Source: Affinundibacterium fentianense
GTDB taxonomy: Bacteria; Pseudomonadota; Gammaproteobacteria; Burkholderiales; Burkholderiaceae_D
Length of the DNA: 64,000 nt
Assembly (NCBI RefSeq): GCF_018139545.1
Contig: NZ_JAGSPJ010000002.1
Coordinates: forward strand, 1-64,000
Direction of reading: 5' to 3'
Shown: positions 37,908 to 46,580 of the stretch, piece after piece
How the letters are laid out: each line of letters opens with the position of its first letter
How positions within the stretch are numbered: the first letter of the stretch is position 1
Notes under the pieces: generated by a model
Told to the model about the DNA's origin: nothing
What the model saw: only the letters and a program-made list of their open reading frames with translations
The model's database searches: none
Made by a program: the position numbers and the translations under genes

Positions 37908-39440
37908 ATGAAAGTTAAACAAATCGCGATTATTGGTGGTGGCACAGCTGGATGGCTGGTTGCAAACCATTTGGCTGTCGAACTGCGCGCTGAGTCGGAT
38001 ATTGAAATCACGGTGATTGAATCACCTGAAATTGGCATTATCGGGGTTGGCGAAGGCACAGTCCCACACATCAAAAAATCACTACAAAAATTCGGTATCT
38101 CCGAAGCCGACTTACTTGCCACATGCGACGCGACCTTTAAAGTCGGTATTAAATTCGTCGATTGGATGGAACAAAGCAAGGAGCAATCGTCATGGTATTA
38201 CCATCCTTTCGCTTCGCCCTTTCCTGGCGGTGTTGATGCGACCGCTCTATATCAGCAGCACGCGCATGCAATGCAGTTCTCCGACTTTTGCGAATCGGCG
38301 ACGCTGGCCGAATCGCTGAGATCGCCCAAGCAAATTTCCTCACTTGAATATGAAGGTGAGGTCAATTATGCCTATCATTTCAATGCCGTGAAATTTGGAC
38401 AATTGCTCGCAAAAAATGCGCGTGAAAAATGGAATGTAAAACATCAACATGCAACGATTATCGGTGCCCAGTGTGATGAACTAGGTGCGATACAACACGT
38501 GATTTATAAAGATGGTCAACGACAAGCGTTTGATTTCTACGTTGATTGCTCAGGCTTCCAATCTATCCTATTGGGCAAAGCCTTAAACGTAAAATTGATC
38601 GACAAATCATCACAAATATTGACCGATTCAGCACTCGCGGTACAAATTCCAACGACTAGCAATGCAAGCTTGGCCCCCTATACTTTGGCGAAAGCCCATT
38701 CAGCAGGTTGGATTTGGGATATCCCCTTAATCAATCGTCGTGGTGTCGGATTCGTCTATTCCAGCGCCCATCTCAGTGAGTCGCAGGCAATTGAAGGCCT
38801 ATCGCATTATTTACAAATTGACGCTGACCAATTATCTCCGCGAAAAATACCTATGCGGATGGGCTATCGCGAAAAATTTTGGCATCAAAATGTTGTCGCG
38901 CTTGGGCTAGCTCAAGGATTTGTAGAGCCGTTAGAAGCGACTTCTATCTTCGTCACCGACTTTGCAGCAGAATTGTTTGCAAGTCATTTTTCCACCAATA
39001 AAGAAAACATGTCGATCGCGTCCGAGTATTGTAATCGAGTGGTCACCTATGCATGGGAGCGGGTAATCGACTTTGTGCAGTTACACTACTATCTCTCGAA
39101 TCGAAAAGATTCGGATTTTTGGATTGACAACACTAAGAATTCAAAACTATCCGATGTCTTATCTGAAAGGCTTGCGATGTGGCGTTTTATTTCTCCAAAG
39201 AAGTCCGATTTTTTCAGCCGTTTTGATCTTTTTGATGTGGATAATTTTTTGTTTGTGCTGTATGGAATGAAATTCAATACGCGCGATAAAACGATGACCA
39301 CTTATGAGGAGCAATATTTTCGAAAAGAACTCGATAAAATCAGACAACGCAGTCATCGACTCAGCAAGGAGCTATTAGACCATCGCGACTGGCTAAATCA
39401 ATTTCATCATGCGTACAAAACAGCTTTCGAAAGACGATAA
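37908..39440 (+). CDS. Flavin-dependent tryptophan-halogenase-family protein
   Basis: 510 residues from ATG 37908. The FAD-binding GGGTAGW is at about 9-15. The early EGTVPHIKKSL, the lysine in TFKVGIKFVDW and the diagnostic WxWxIP motif (WIWDIP, about 267-272) are all present, so the enzyme core looks intact. Members of this superfamily often sit next to TonB-dependent receptors in sugar-use clusters, where the true substrate is unknown. Tryptophan halogenation should not be assumed. The stop overlaps the next ATG by one base (TAATG). It is divergent from receptor 1. Confidence 0.88.
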   Translation: MKVKQIAIIGGGTAGWLVANHLAVELRAESDIEITVIESPEIGIIGVGEGTVPHIKKSLQKFGISEADLLATCDATFKVGIKFVDWMEQSKEQSSWYYHPFASPFPGGVDATALYQQHAHAMQFSDFCESATLAESLRSPKQISSLEYEGEVNYAYHFNAVKFGQLLAKNAREKWNVKHQHATIIGAQCDELGAIQHVIYKDGQRQAFDFYVDCSGFQSILLGKALNVKLIDKSSQILTDSALAVQIPTTSNASLAPYTLAKAHSAGWIWDIPLINRRGVGFVYSSAHLSESQAIEGLSHYLQIDADQLSPRKIPMRMGYREKFWHQNVVALGLAQGFVEPLEATSIFVTDFAAELFASHFSTNKENMSIASEYCNRVVTYAWERVIDFVQLHYYLSNRKDSDFWIDNTKNSKLSDVLSERLAMWRFISPKKSDFFSRFDLFDVDNFLFVLYGMKFNTRDKTMTTYEEQYFRKELDKIRQRSHRLSKELLDHRDWLNQFHHAYKTAFERR

Positions 39441-40147
39441 TGTCCAAGCAATTTCTTATCAACCCCGCCATCGAACTTCAGTCCATCGCGATCGGAGAGC
39501 ACCATGCCATCATGATTGATGACTTCCTACTTCACCCACAAGAGATGGTAGAAATAGCGGCCAAGGAAGAATACAGCACCTATCCCGGCTATGCTGAACG
39601 TAAAGGTTATCCGGGAATACGCGCGCAGGCGCCAGAGCTCTACTCGCAAACCATCACGAGCTTTTTGGAACCTATTATCAAATTACATTTTTCAATTCCA
39701 AACGATCTCCCCCTACGCAAAAGTATTTGTGCTTTCTCTTTAACGACAATGGCAGCAAAGGAGATCGGCCCCTTGCAGAGAACACCTCACTTTGACGCCA
39801 GTACGCCGCACCATATGGCCGTCTTACTTTATCTATGCAATGAGCGCCATGGCGGAACTGGCTTCTATCGCCACAAAGCAACTGGGATTCAACAAATCAA
39901 TTCAGGCAATAAAGAACGTTATCTAGACGTCTACTATGAAGAAATTAATCGCGTCCCGCCAGCACAACGCTACTTTGACGACAGCACGGATCACTTTCAA
40001 TTCCTCGGTATGATTCCTGCAAAATTTAACCGTCTCGTGATGTATCAAGGTAGCCTACTTCATACCGCCTGCATCAATCCTTCAATCAGCATCAACAGCA
40101 ATCCGACAACCGGGCGACTCACTGTCAATACGTTTTTCGATTTTTAG
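39440..40147 (+). CDS. DUF6445-like protein, possible 2OG-Fe(II) oxygenase fold
   Basis: 235 residues. The pattern HFD (H117, D119), a distal histidine in SLLHTA (H208) and an arginine in GRLTVNTFF (R226) is the HxD...H...R arrangement of 2-oxoglutarate/iron oxygenases. GGTGFYRHK (about 138-146) is another conserved-looking block. Family naming is from memory. The enzymatic role is inference. It is coupled to the halogenase-like gene by a 1-bp overlap and convergent with receptor 2. Confidence 0.8.
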   Translation: MSKQFLINPAIELQSIAIGEHHAIMIDDFLLHPQEMVEIAAKEEYSTYPGYAERKGYPGIRAQAPELYSQTITSFLEPIIKLHFSIPNDLPLRKSICAFSLTTMAAKEIGPLQRTPHFDASTPHHMAVLLYLCNERHGGTGFYRHKATGIQQINSGNKERYLDVYYEEINRVPPAQRYFDDSTDHFQFLGMIPAKFNRLVMYQGSLLHTACINPSISINSNPTTGRLTVNTFFDF

Positions 40148-40212
40148 GATTAATCGAAAACTTAAAAGAAAAGGACTTGCTTCGACTTGCTTGCAATGCG
40201 TTTTCTAAAGGC

Positions 40213-40244
40213 AAAAAAAACCCGACGATTGTCGGGTTTTTTTT
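40213..40244. terminator. Bidirectional Rho-independent terminator
   Basis: Eight A, the stem CCCGAC (40221-40226) with GTCGGG (40231-40236), a GATT loop, then eight T. It serves the DUF6445 gene (plus) and receptor 2 (minus). Confidence 0.93.
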
Positions 40245-40262
40245 AGACATGGCTAATACTGC

Positions 40263-42908
40263 TTAGAATTTTGCACTGAGGCTAATTCTATAGACAGTCT
40301 CACCCAAGAAAGACCATGCTGGGTAGCCGGCTTTTAAAGGATCTTTGACTGTTGTGCTTGCAGCAGCAGCTCCGTATTGCACGTCATCTTCTTTCAATAG
40401 ATTTGTTGCTTCGAAAGCTAAACGCAAGTTCTTGTTAATGTTCCAACCAAAGCTTGCATCCAAAGTTCCATATGCATCATGCATACGATTACCGTACCAG
40501 CCAGTCTCACGAACCATGTATTTTGAACGCCAGTTATATGCTAAGCGAGCAGAATACGTTTCGTTTTCCCAGTATCCAACCAAGTTCGCATTATGTTTGG
40601 ACGACAATGTGAACACGTTCAATTCGTCTTGGTAGCTCGTTGACGGTGCTTTTGCATTCGCCAAAGTGTAGTTCGCTACGACGCCGAATCCATTATCAAA
40701 GGAATGATTGATTTGTGCTTCGATACCATCAATCTTGCCACCACCCGCATTGATGTACTGATTCACTGTCCAGCTATCTTTTCCGCTGTCTGGGCTAACA
40801 ACACCAATGCTTTGGTTGATCTTAGTTGCAGTCGTGATGAAGTTATTGATGTTCTTGTGGAAATACATGACAGAGATCAAATCGCCTTTGCCATAGTAAT
40901 ATTCCAGCCCCAAATCAAACTGGGTTGACTTCATCGGTTTCAAACCTGCACTACCGAAACTGACAGATTCGTTCCCTGCAACGGTATCTTGGAAGCCAGT
41001 CTGTGTCGCAATAAACATGTTTTCGTAATTTGGACGGGTAATAGCTTGCGCTGCCGTCGCACGGAAAATCATATTATTGTCGACGTCATAGGCCACATTG
41101 AGACTTGGCAATACATCGTTGTAAGAAGCTTTTTCAGTTTTCTTCGCACGACCCCAACCTGCATTTTGCGCGATATCACCAGCAGCAACAGCCGTACCGT
41201 CTAATTTATAACCTTCCGCTGTTACATCAGAACTGATATAGCGGAGGCCGAAATTGCCGTGCCACTTATCTTGTTCGAAGTTAAACATGCCGTACAGAGC
41301 AGTATTGTCTTCGTTCAATTTGCCGTAGCCACCACGTTCTTCAACCCAACCCGTCACATTCTGCGTTGTATTCGCCATCATCGCTGCAATATTTGGACGT
41401 GGAGAAGCCCAGCCCAATGAACCCATCGCGATAGTGCCATCGTACAAGCTGGAAGTCGCCACTTCTTTTGCAGTTGCCGCAAAGACTGCGCGATCAGTTG
41501 CCTTTTGGAACGTATGATCAGACTTGCGGAAACCCGTCTTGAATGATGTGATCGCACCCCAATCAACGTTCAATGTCAAATCGGCCTGTGCAAAATTTTC
41601 TTTGTCCGCGTTCGGTCCGCGTGAAGTTGCCCAAGAACCCGCTGGGCCAGTCGAAGCCGGCAAATTGGCAACGGAGACATTTTGGTTAGACGCTGGAGTG
41701 ATAACAATTTGTTTGCCTGTCGCGTCAATTGCGCCAGTCCATTTTGGCAAGGAAGAACCTGTCGTCCACCAACCATAGGAATAGTTGGTCGTCATCGAAG
41801 TGCCGCCATCTGCTTTCGTGGTGCCTGCTACGGCGTCAAGCTTAATGCCGTTCGCTTTGTAGGTACCATTCAAGGTAAAGCTATCCGACGTCATTTTGCC
41901 TTGGCGCGCCCAAGTCTGTAAGAATGCATCGGAGGCTTTTGCTGCAGTCGTATTACTAGTCAAGCACACACCATCAGGATTAAAAGCAGACTTCACGCTT
42001 GTGTTACGTGAGGTGCAATTTGGATCATGGAAAATGTAATGACTCGTATTAGAGTTATCAGCATCAAGCTCCAACTTCATATAATTCAAGCCGAGATCCA
42101 AGCCTTGAACTGGACGAGCCTGCAAGTTAATATTCAAAGCAGAACGTTTACGTTCTTGAACAAAAGTTGTCGGCGCGACGTCAGCAGACCAACGGGAATC
42201 AGACTCGACACCACGACGGATGTAATCACCCTTTTCATTGGCGCCAGCAATCAAGATACCAAAATTGTTCGCATCGTTTTTCCAGCTAAACATCGCTGAC
42301 AAATCTGTCGATACTTTATCGCTCACGCTTCCTTTGCCGGCTTTTACGCCGACATAAGCGGAACCTGATTTCAAATCTAAAGGCTTACGAGTCTTAACAA
42401 TTACAGTCCCGCCGATGCCGCCTTCCGTCAAATCTGCTTGAGATGACTTATAAACGTCCATACCGCCGATCAACTCTGATGGCAATAAAGAATAGTTAAA
42501 AGAGCGATCCAAAGCTTGTTGATCATACCAACCAGTTGAAGCAACTGTTTGGCCATTCAACGTAGTGTAGGTCATTTGTGGATCTGAGCCACGCACAGAA
42601 ACCGATGCACCTTGACCAAATGCACGACCAACAGTGACGCCTGGAATACGACCCAAAGACTCACCCACATCCGTATCTGGCAATTTGCCCACATCTTCAG
42701 CGGACACGGCATCAACAACAGAATTCGAATTGCGTTTAATATTGACCGCACTTTGCAATGCGCCACGAATACCGGTCACAGTGACTTGCTGCGGCTCAGC
42801 CTTGTTCACATCAGCTTGTTGCGCGTGTGCTGACATTGCCGCCGTCATCACCAAGACAGAAACCGCTGCCGCGATTGGTGTCAAACCAGGCTTCAAATTA
42901 CTTTTCAT
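40263..42908 (-). CDS. TonB-dependent outer-membrane receptor 2 (Xanthomonas/Caulobacter type)
   Basis: 881 residues. The signal peptide nearly repeats that of receptor 1 (MKSNLKPGLTPIAAAVSVLV ... AHA). A TonB-box-like VTVTGIRGA, a plug (DVGKLPDTDVGESLGRIPGV, VSVRGSDPQ) and a barrel ending in TVYRISLSAKF follow. The mature part differs strongly from receptor 1, so the substrates probably differ in size or linkage. The same promoter type, leader motifs and SD (CTTGGGGGAATAA before ATG) place it in the same regulon. Chitin-derived or other GlcNAc oligomers are the inferred cargo. Confidence 0.92.
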   Translation of the reverse strand: MKSNLKPGLTPIAAAVSVLVMTAAMSAHAQQADVNKAEPQQVTVTGIRGALQSAVNIKRNSNSVVDAVSAEDVGKLPDTDVGESLGRIPGVTVGRAFGQGASVSVRGSDPQMTYTTLNGQTVASTGWYDQQALDRSFNYSLLPSELIGGMDVYKSSQADLTEGGIGGTVIVKTRKPLDLKSGSAYVGVKAGKGSVSDKVSTDLSAMFSWKNDANNFGILIAGANEKGDYIRRGVESDSRWSADVAPTTFVQERKRSALNINLQARPVQGLDLGLNYMKLELDADNSNTSHYIFHDPNCTSRNTSVKSAFNPDGVCLTSNTTAAKASDAFLQTWARQGKMTSDSFTLNGTYKANGIKLDAVAGTTKADGGTSMTTNYSYGWWTTGSSLPKWTGAIDATGKQIVITPASNQNVSVANLPASTGPAGSWATSRGPNADKENFAQADLTLNVDWGAITSFKTGFRKSDHTFQKATDRAVFAATAKEVATSSLYDGTIAMGSLGWASPRPNIAAMMANTTQNVTGWVEERGGYGKLNEDNTALYGMFNFEQDKWHGNFGLRYISSDVTAEGYKLDGTAVAAGDIAQNAGWGRAKKTEKASYNDVLPSLNVAYDVDNNMIFRATAAQAITRPNYENMFIATQTGFQDTVAGNESVSFGSAGLKPMKSTQFDLGLEYYYGKGDLISVMYFHKNINNFITTATKINQSIGVVSPDSGKDSWTVNQYINAGGGKIDGIEAQINHSFDNGFGVVANYTLANAKAPSTSYQDELNVFTLSSKHNANLVGYWENETYSARLAYNWRSKYMVRETGWYGNRMHDAYGTLDASFGWNINKNLRLAFEATNLLKEDDVQYGAAAASTTVKDPLKAGYPAWSFLGETVYRISLSAKF

Positions 42909-43036
42909 TTATTCCCCCAAGACTTCCTAAAAAAACGTTAATGCCTAGCAGATTTTCATCAGAAACATGCCCAGCGCGATTTACTACAATTGAAGAAAAG
43001 CCGACTACTTAACGATAGCCCCGCAATAGCTAGCAC

Positions 43037-43083
43037 AGTGCGGCACCCTATTCATTTAAAAACCAATCAATATGTGCCGCACT
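43037..43083 (-). other. Hairpin in the receptor 2 leader
   Basis: AGTGCGGCAC (43037-43046) pairs perfectly with GTGCCGCACT (43074-43083) around a 27-nt loop, inside the predicted untranslated leader. No counterpart was found before receptor 1, and no U-run follows. Confidence 0.5.
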
Positions 43084-43240
43084 TTTCGCCAAATCGAGAC
43101 TACCGACGACCGCAATCTAATTCTAAAAACGATGCGATCCATCAATCTTCGGAAACTCCCCCCACAGGAATATTTATTCGGCCAAACCGCTCAACAAAGA
43201 GAAGACAGCAAACTAAACATTTAATTTTCGAAGAGACTTC

Positions 43241-43288
43241 ACTTTAGATTTGCTAATACCAATTGTCAAGCGGTATCTAGGTGGTATT
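43241..43288 (-). promoter_or_regulatory. Receptor 2 promoter with GGTAT operator
   Basis: Minus strand: AATACCACCTAGATACCG (43271-43288), TTGACA (43264-43269), a 17-nt spacer containing GGTATT, TAAAGT (43241-43246). Nearly base-for-base the receptor 1 promoter. Confidence 0.75.
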
Positions 43289-43409
43289 ATTCAAAATAGT
43301 CAACAAGAATTCAAATATACCAAATGGTATTAATTTACCATTCCAAAATCCAAATTAAGTTATTGATTTTAAACATTTTAATTACCAAAAATTTGAGACA
43401 TGCTGCATT

Positions 43410-43437
43410 TGGTATGTTGACTCAATCCAACATACCA
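43410..43437. promoter_or_regulatory. 28-bp palindrome upstream of receptor 2
   Basis: Arms TGGTATGTTG (43410-43419) and CAACATACCA (43428-43437) are perfect, around an 8-bp spacer. It lies 122 bp upstream of the operator, matching the related element before receptor 1. Confidence 0.6.
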
Positions 43438-43447
43438 TTTCAATAAA

Positions 43448-43465
43448 AGGTATTTATTTGGCATT
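43448..43465. promoter_or_regulatory. Additional GGTAT direct-repeat copy
   Basis: AGGTATTTATTTGGCATT fits the NGGTAY-N5-TGGYATT pattern of the other sites, with the same 11-bp half-site spacing. It lies 11 bp beyond the 28-bp palindrome. Its target is unclear. Confidence 0.45.
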
Positions 43466-43664
43466 GATAAGTGCTTTCTTGAGAAATAAGTTGCTTATCA
43501 AGAATACTTATTAAAAAATACTCTGAAAAAGTCGAACAGGAAGCAATCGGCGCACCAAATGGATATACCCTGTAAGTGTCAATGAGGAAAATAGAATGCT
43601 AAAATTGTTATGCAGTCACCAAAGTTTAGGTGATTTACCAAGCGATTGATTAAAACTTGGAAAC

Positions 43665-44522
43665 ATGTCTAACTCTGGAGAGGTATACTCAATTGCAATT
43701 CGACAGGCTCGGAGCAGCGATTCAATCAATGCTACCTTTACGCGAGCGGCAAAAATTTGCCGAGCATCTATGCCACAACACTACTTAGCCAAACTGACAG
43801 CAACCGAACGCAGCGCCAAAACAAACCGTCACCTTGGGGTGGCACTTTGCTGGATCGCTGGGGCGTTAAATGCTGGAGGATTTCTTGCTGTTGGCGAATA
43901 CACGTCCCACATGACAGGCTTACTTTCGAGCGCAGCGGATAACCTGGTTTTAGGGAATGCGACCACAGCGCTAGCGGCGCTTTTTATGCTGCTGTCATTT
44001 GTGATAGGCGCCGCATGTACTGCACTCATCGTGAATTATACAAAGCGTCATTTCCAACACTTTATCTATACACCAGTACTTTTACTCGAGGCTATACTAT
44101 TGCTTGTATTTGGGATGTTAGGCCAAGGGCTATTGCAGCACGAGATGATTACGGTTTCTTTCACTGCGATTTTATTGTGCTATATGATGGGCTTACAAAA
44201 TGCTTTAATTACGAAGATTTCAAATGCAGAAATTCGTACCACTCATGTCACTGGTATAGTCACCGACATCGGCATCGAGCTCGGCAAGCTCCTTTATTGG
44301 AATCGAAATCTCGCCACACCAACCGATACGAAAGTTATTGTCAATCAGCAAAAACTAAGCTTGCATCTTCAGCTTGTTTTCGCATTTGGCTGTGGTGCCA
44401 TTATGGGCGCATTTGGCTTCAAGCACCTTGGATTTATTGCCAGTATCCCACTCGCGCTCGCGCTAGTTGCTTTAGCCCTCGCCCCGGCACTTTCGATGAG
44501 ATTGACGAATAAAAAAGATTGA
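43665..44522 (+). CDS. DUF1275 (YoaK-family) membrane protein
   Basis: 285 residues as written. The core begins near residue 50 with LGVALCWIAGALNAGGFLAVGEYTSHMTGLLS, the typical YoaK start, and has about six membrane helices. GLQNALITKISNAEIRTTHVTGIVTDIGIELG is also characteristic. Function is unknown, with transport proposed for the family. The first 35 residues are not typical, so the ATG at 43770 may be the true start. TTGGAAAC before 43665 is a modest SD. Confidence 0.85.
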   Translation: MSNSGEVYSIAIRQARSSDSINATFTRAAKICRASMPQHYLAKLTATERSAKTNRHLGVALCWIAGALNAGGFLAVGEYTSHMTGLLSSAADNLVLGNATTALAALFMLLSFVIGAACTALIVNYTKRHFQHFIYTPVLLLEAILLLVFGMLGQGLLQHEMITVSFTAILLCYMMGLQNALITKISNAEIRTTHVTGIVTDIGIELGKLLYWNRNLATPTDTKVIVNQQKLSLHLQLVFAFGCGAIMGAFGFKHLGFIASIPLALALVALALAPALSMRLTNKKD

Positions 44523-44656
44523 ACGCTGACCATTATGAGCGCGTGATTAAAAATCTGTCGCCACCTTGAATACCGCGCCGAGAGGAGGATACCAAAGCAA
44601 GTTGTGCGATTGAAGCGAAGCGTCACCAGTCAATCTTGGTCATGTAAGACAAAAGA

Positions 44657-44690
44657 GCTCAGTCCAATTCATCGTCAAACCGGACCGAGC
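44657..44690 (-). terminator. Probable terminator after the M28 peptidase
   Basis: On the minus strand GCTCGGTCC pairs with GGACTGAGC (one G-U pair) around a 16-nt loop and is followed by TCTTTTGTCTT. Confidence 0.55.
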
Positions 44691-44700
44691 CATCTATCCA

Positions 44701-46161
44701 TTACTTCTTATTCAGTTTCTCCAATTCCGGTCCAGAGCCGAAATGCAATGGCGCCTGAGCTGCCATCCAAGCGAAGACGGCATAAGTAGCAGCGGCTTGG
44801 TTGATTCTAGCTGGTTCGATTTTATCGAAAGTGTCATCTGGGGTGTGATGCAAATCAAAATAGTCATCAGCCTTTAACGCAAGTCCAAAACTCGCCGCCC
44901 CAGCCAAGCGCAAATCACCCATATCTGGACCAGGGAATGCATTATTATCACCAGCCTCGATCCCTAAAGGTGCGAGTACCATCTGCATTTGCTTGACTAA
45001 AGGCAGTGCCTCAGCCCGAACGAACGAGGACATTTTAGTCACTGGGCCTTGTCCAAGATCCGCTTCGGCGGCAGCCTGAATTCGAGAAATCTGCTGTCTG
45101 TGTGCCTCCAAATAGGCTTTGCCACCAAACAATCCTTGTTCCTCGTTGGCGAACAAAACAACTCGAATCGTGCGCTTTGGTTTGATCCGATTCCGCTGTA
45201 TAAATTCCGCAGCAGACATGGCAATCGCACAGCCTGCGCCGTCATCAATCGCACCCGTCCCCAAATCCCATGAATCAAGATGTCCACCGATTAAGACATA
45301 TTCATTGGGCAATTCGCTGCCCGTGATTTCTCCGATCACATTGTATGAAGTATAACTCCCATTGGCGCTCGAGCTAAGTTCTAATTTAAGAGAAACAGGT
45401 TTACCGCGCTTTATCATGCGTGCCACCATGTCGGCATCAACGTTTGACATCGCGGCGGCAGGGATTGGCGGTACGCCTGCCTCATAGCGCATGACACCGG
45501 TATGAGGAAAGCGATGGCTATCGGTACCTACTGAGCGAATGATAATGGCGACAGCACCTTTCCGAGCCGCCTCGCTCGCTCCACTAGACCGTCCTGGTAC
45601 AACCAATCCATATTCATTCGAATTTTGCATCTTGTGATTGATGAAAACTATTTTGCCTTTGATTTTCTCTGGAGGCGCTGCGACTAAGTCCTTCAAGCTC
45701 GCAAATTCAATTAAATCCGCAACTAAGCCATTGTCTGGCGTTGCGATACTATTCCCCAATGCCGTGATTGCTAATGGCTGTGGAAAGGGCGAAACAATTT
45801 CAGCTTTCTCAACCCCACGTTTCCAACTTGGGAATGTGACCGGTTCTTTCCACACTTTATCAAAGCCTAGCTCTTTAAACTTCGATTCCGCCCAAGCTAC
45901 TGCTCTCGCGTCGCCAGGAGTACCCGCCATTCTTGGCCCGACTTCTGTTGTCAATGATTCCAAGATTTTGTAACTCAAATTATCTTGACGTGCCGCATCG
46001 CGAATCCATGCAGCAGTTTGTAATTCTCTTTCAGAAAAAATCGTATTCACTCCTGGCTTTTCCATAGAATTGGCTTGCAGAGAAAATCCTCCACTTAGCC
46101 CTATTGCCAACAAACACATCGAAACAAGGTGAAATGATGTACTACCAGTTAGACGCCGCAT
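44701..46161 (-). CDS. Secreted M28-family metallopeptidase with PA domain
   Basis: 486 residues. A signal peptide (about 1-31) is followed by a PA-type insert (about 150-270, KGKIVFINHKM ... EAARKGAVAIIIR). The zinc-aminopeptidase core has HLDSWDLGTGAIDDGAG (about 293-309), NEEQGLFGG and a late histidine in LHHTPDDTFDKI. It resembles glutamate carboxypeptidase/aminopeptidase-type enzymes acting in the periplasm or outside the cell. It stands alone, with intergenic gaps on both sides. Confidence 0.9.
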   Translation of the reverse strand: MRRLTGSTSFHLVSMCLLAIGLSGGFSLQANSMEKPGVNTIFSERELQTAAWIRDAARQDNLSYKILESLTTEVGPRMAGTPGDARAVAWAESKFKELGFDKVWKEPVTFPSWKRGVEKAEIVSPFPQPLAITALGNSIATPDNGLVADLIEFASLKDLVAAPPEKIKGKIVFINHKMQNSNEYGLVVPGRSSGASEAARKGAVAIIIRSVGTDSHRFPHTGVMRYEAGVPPIPAAAMSNVDADMVARMIKRGKPVSLKLELSSSANGSYTSYNVIGEITGSELPNEYVLIGGHLDSWDLGTGAIDDGAGCAIAMSAAEFIQRNRIKPKRTIRVVLFANEEQGLFGGKAYLEAHRQQISRIQAAAEADLGQGPVTKMSSFVRAEALPLVKQMQMVLAPLGIEAGDNNAFPGPDMGDLRLAGAASFGLALKADDYFDLHHTPDDTFDKIEPARINQAAATYAVFAWMAAQAPLHFGSGPELEKLNKK

Positions 46162-46580
46162 ATGTGTCCCTTCCTATCACGAATTAATGTAATTTTTATA
46201 CAGTCATGCAGACTGACATCTGTTCCAGACCTCACTTCGCCAACAAAGTTCAGATCCGACACTTCACAAACATGAAAAATTTTCTCGTGGGGCGATAGCT
46301 CCAACTCCAGAATCTCTAACACCTATGGCGATAAGCGATTGTTTTTAAAAGATTTAACGATAAATCATCAGGATTCGCTTGACCATCTTTACACCTCCCA
46401 AATTTGGACTATACTTAACATCATTGCACTAAAGAAATTTTTTATTCCTGTTTTAGTTGAAGTCTTCTATAAGATATAATACATAGGTAGCTTACAATTG
46501 CATGCTACATAAAGGATGCGTCAAGCGCTTCAGCTCTAACCTAAACCAACTTGCACTTAGCCGTTTTACCTGCGGACCAC
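46162..46580. other. Divergent intergenic region before the DUF3579 gene
   Basis: 419 bp, AT-rich, without a gene. A consensus -10 TATAAT at 46475-46480 with a weak -35 (TTTAGT, 46452-46457, 17-nt spacer) could drive the DUF3579 gene. Nothing else was recognised. Confidence 0.5.

Larger units (their letters stand above)
42909..43664. other. Control region upstream of receptor 2
   Basis: 756 bp without a gene. On the minus strand it carries a leader of about 325 nt with a 10-bp hairpin (43037-43046 with 43074-43083) and the shared motifs 43157-43169 and 42974-42984. Beyond these lie the promoter/operator (43241-43288), a small palindrome ATACCA-AA-TGGTAT (43317-43330), a 28-bp palindrome (43410-43437) and a further direct-repeat copy (43448-43465). 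The end near 43665 would hold the promoter of the DUF1275 gene, not identified. Confidence 0.7.

Noticed and set aside
36995..43240. A known riboswitch (for example glmS-type) in the receptor leaders
   Set aside because: I could not recognise the conserved core of any described amino-sugar riboswitch. Only short shared motifs are visible.
25296..43288. The GlcNAc island as a recently acquired mobile element
   Set aside because: No integrase, transposase, tRNA junction or flanking repeats, and codon use by eye resembles the neighbours.
44015..44512. Second long frame inside the DUF1275 gene
   Set aside because: It lies on the same strand in another frame, is rich in rare Cys/His/Tyr combinations, and has no start signal. 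The DUF1275 frame has clear membrane helices.
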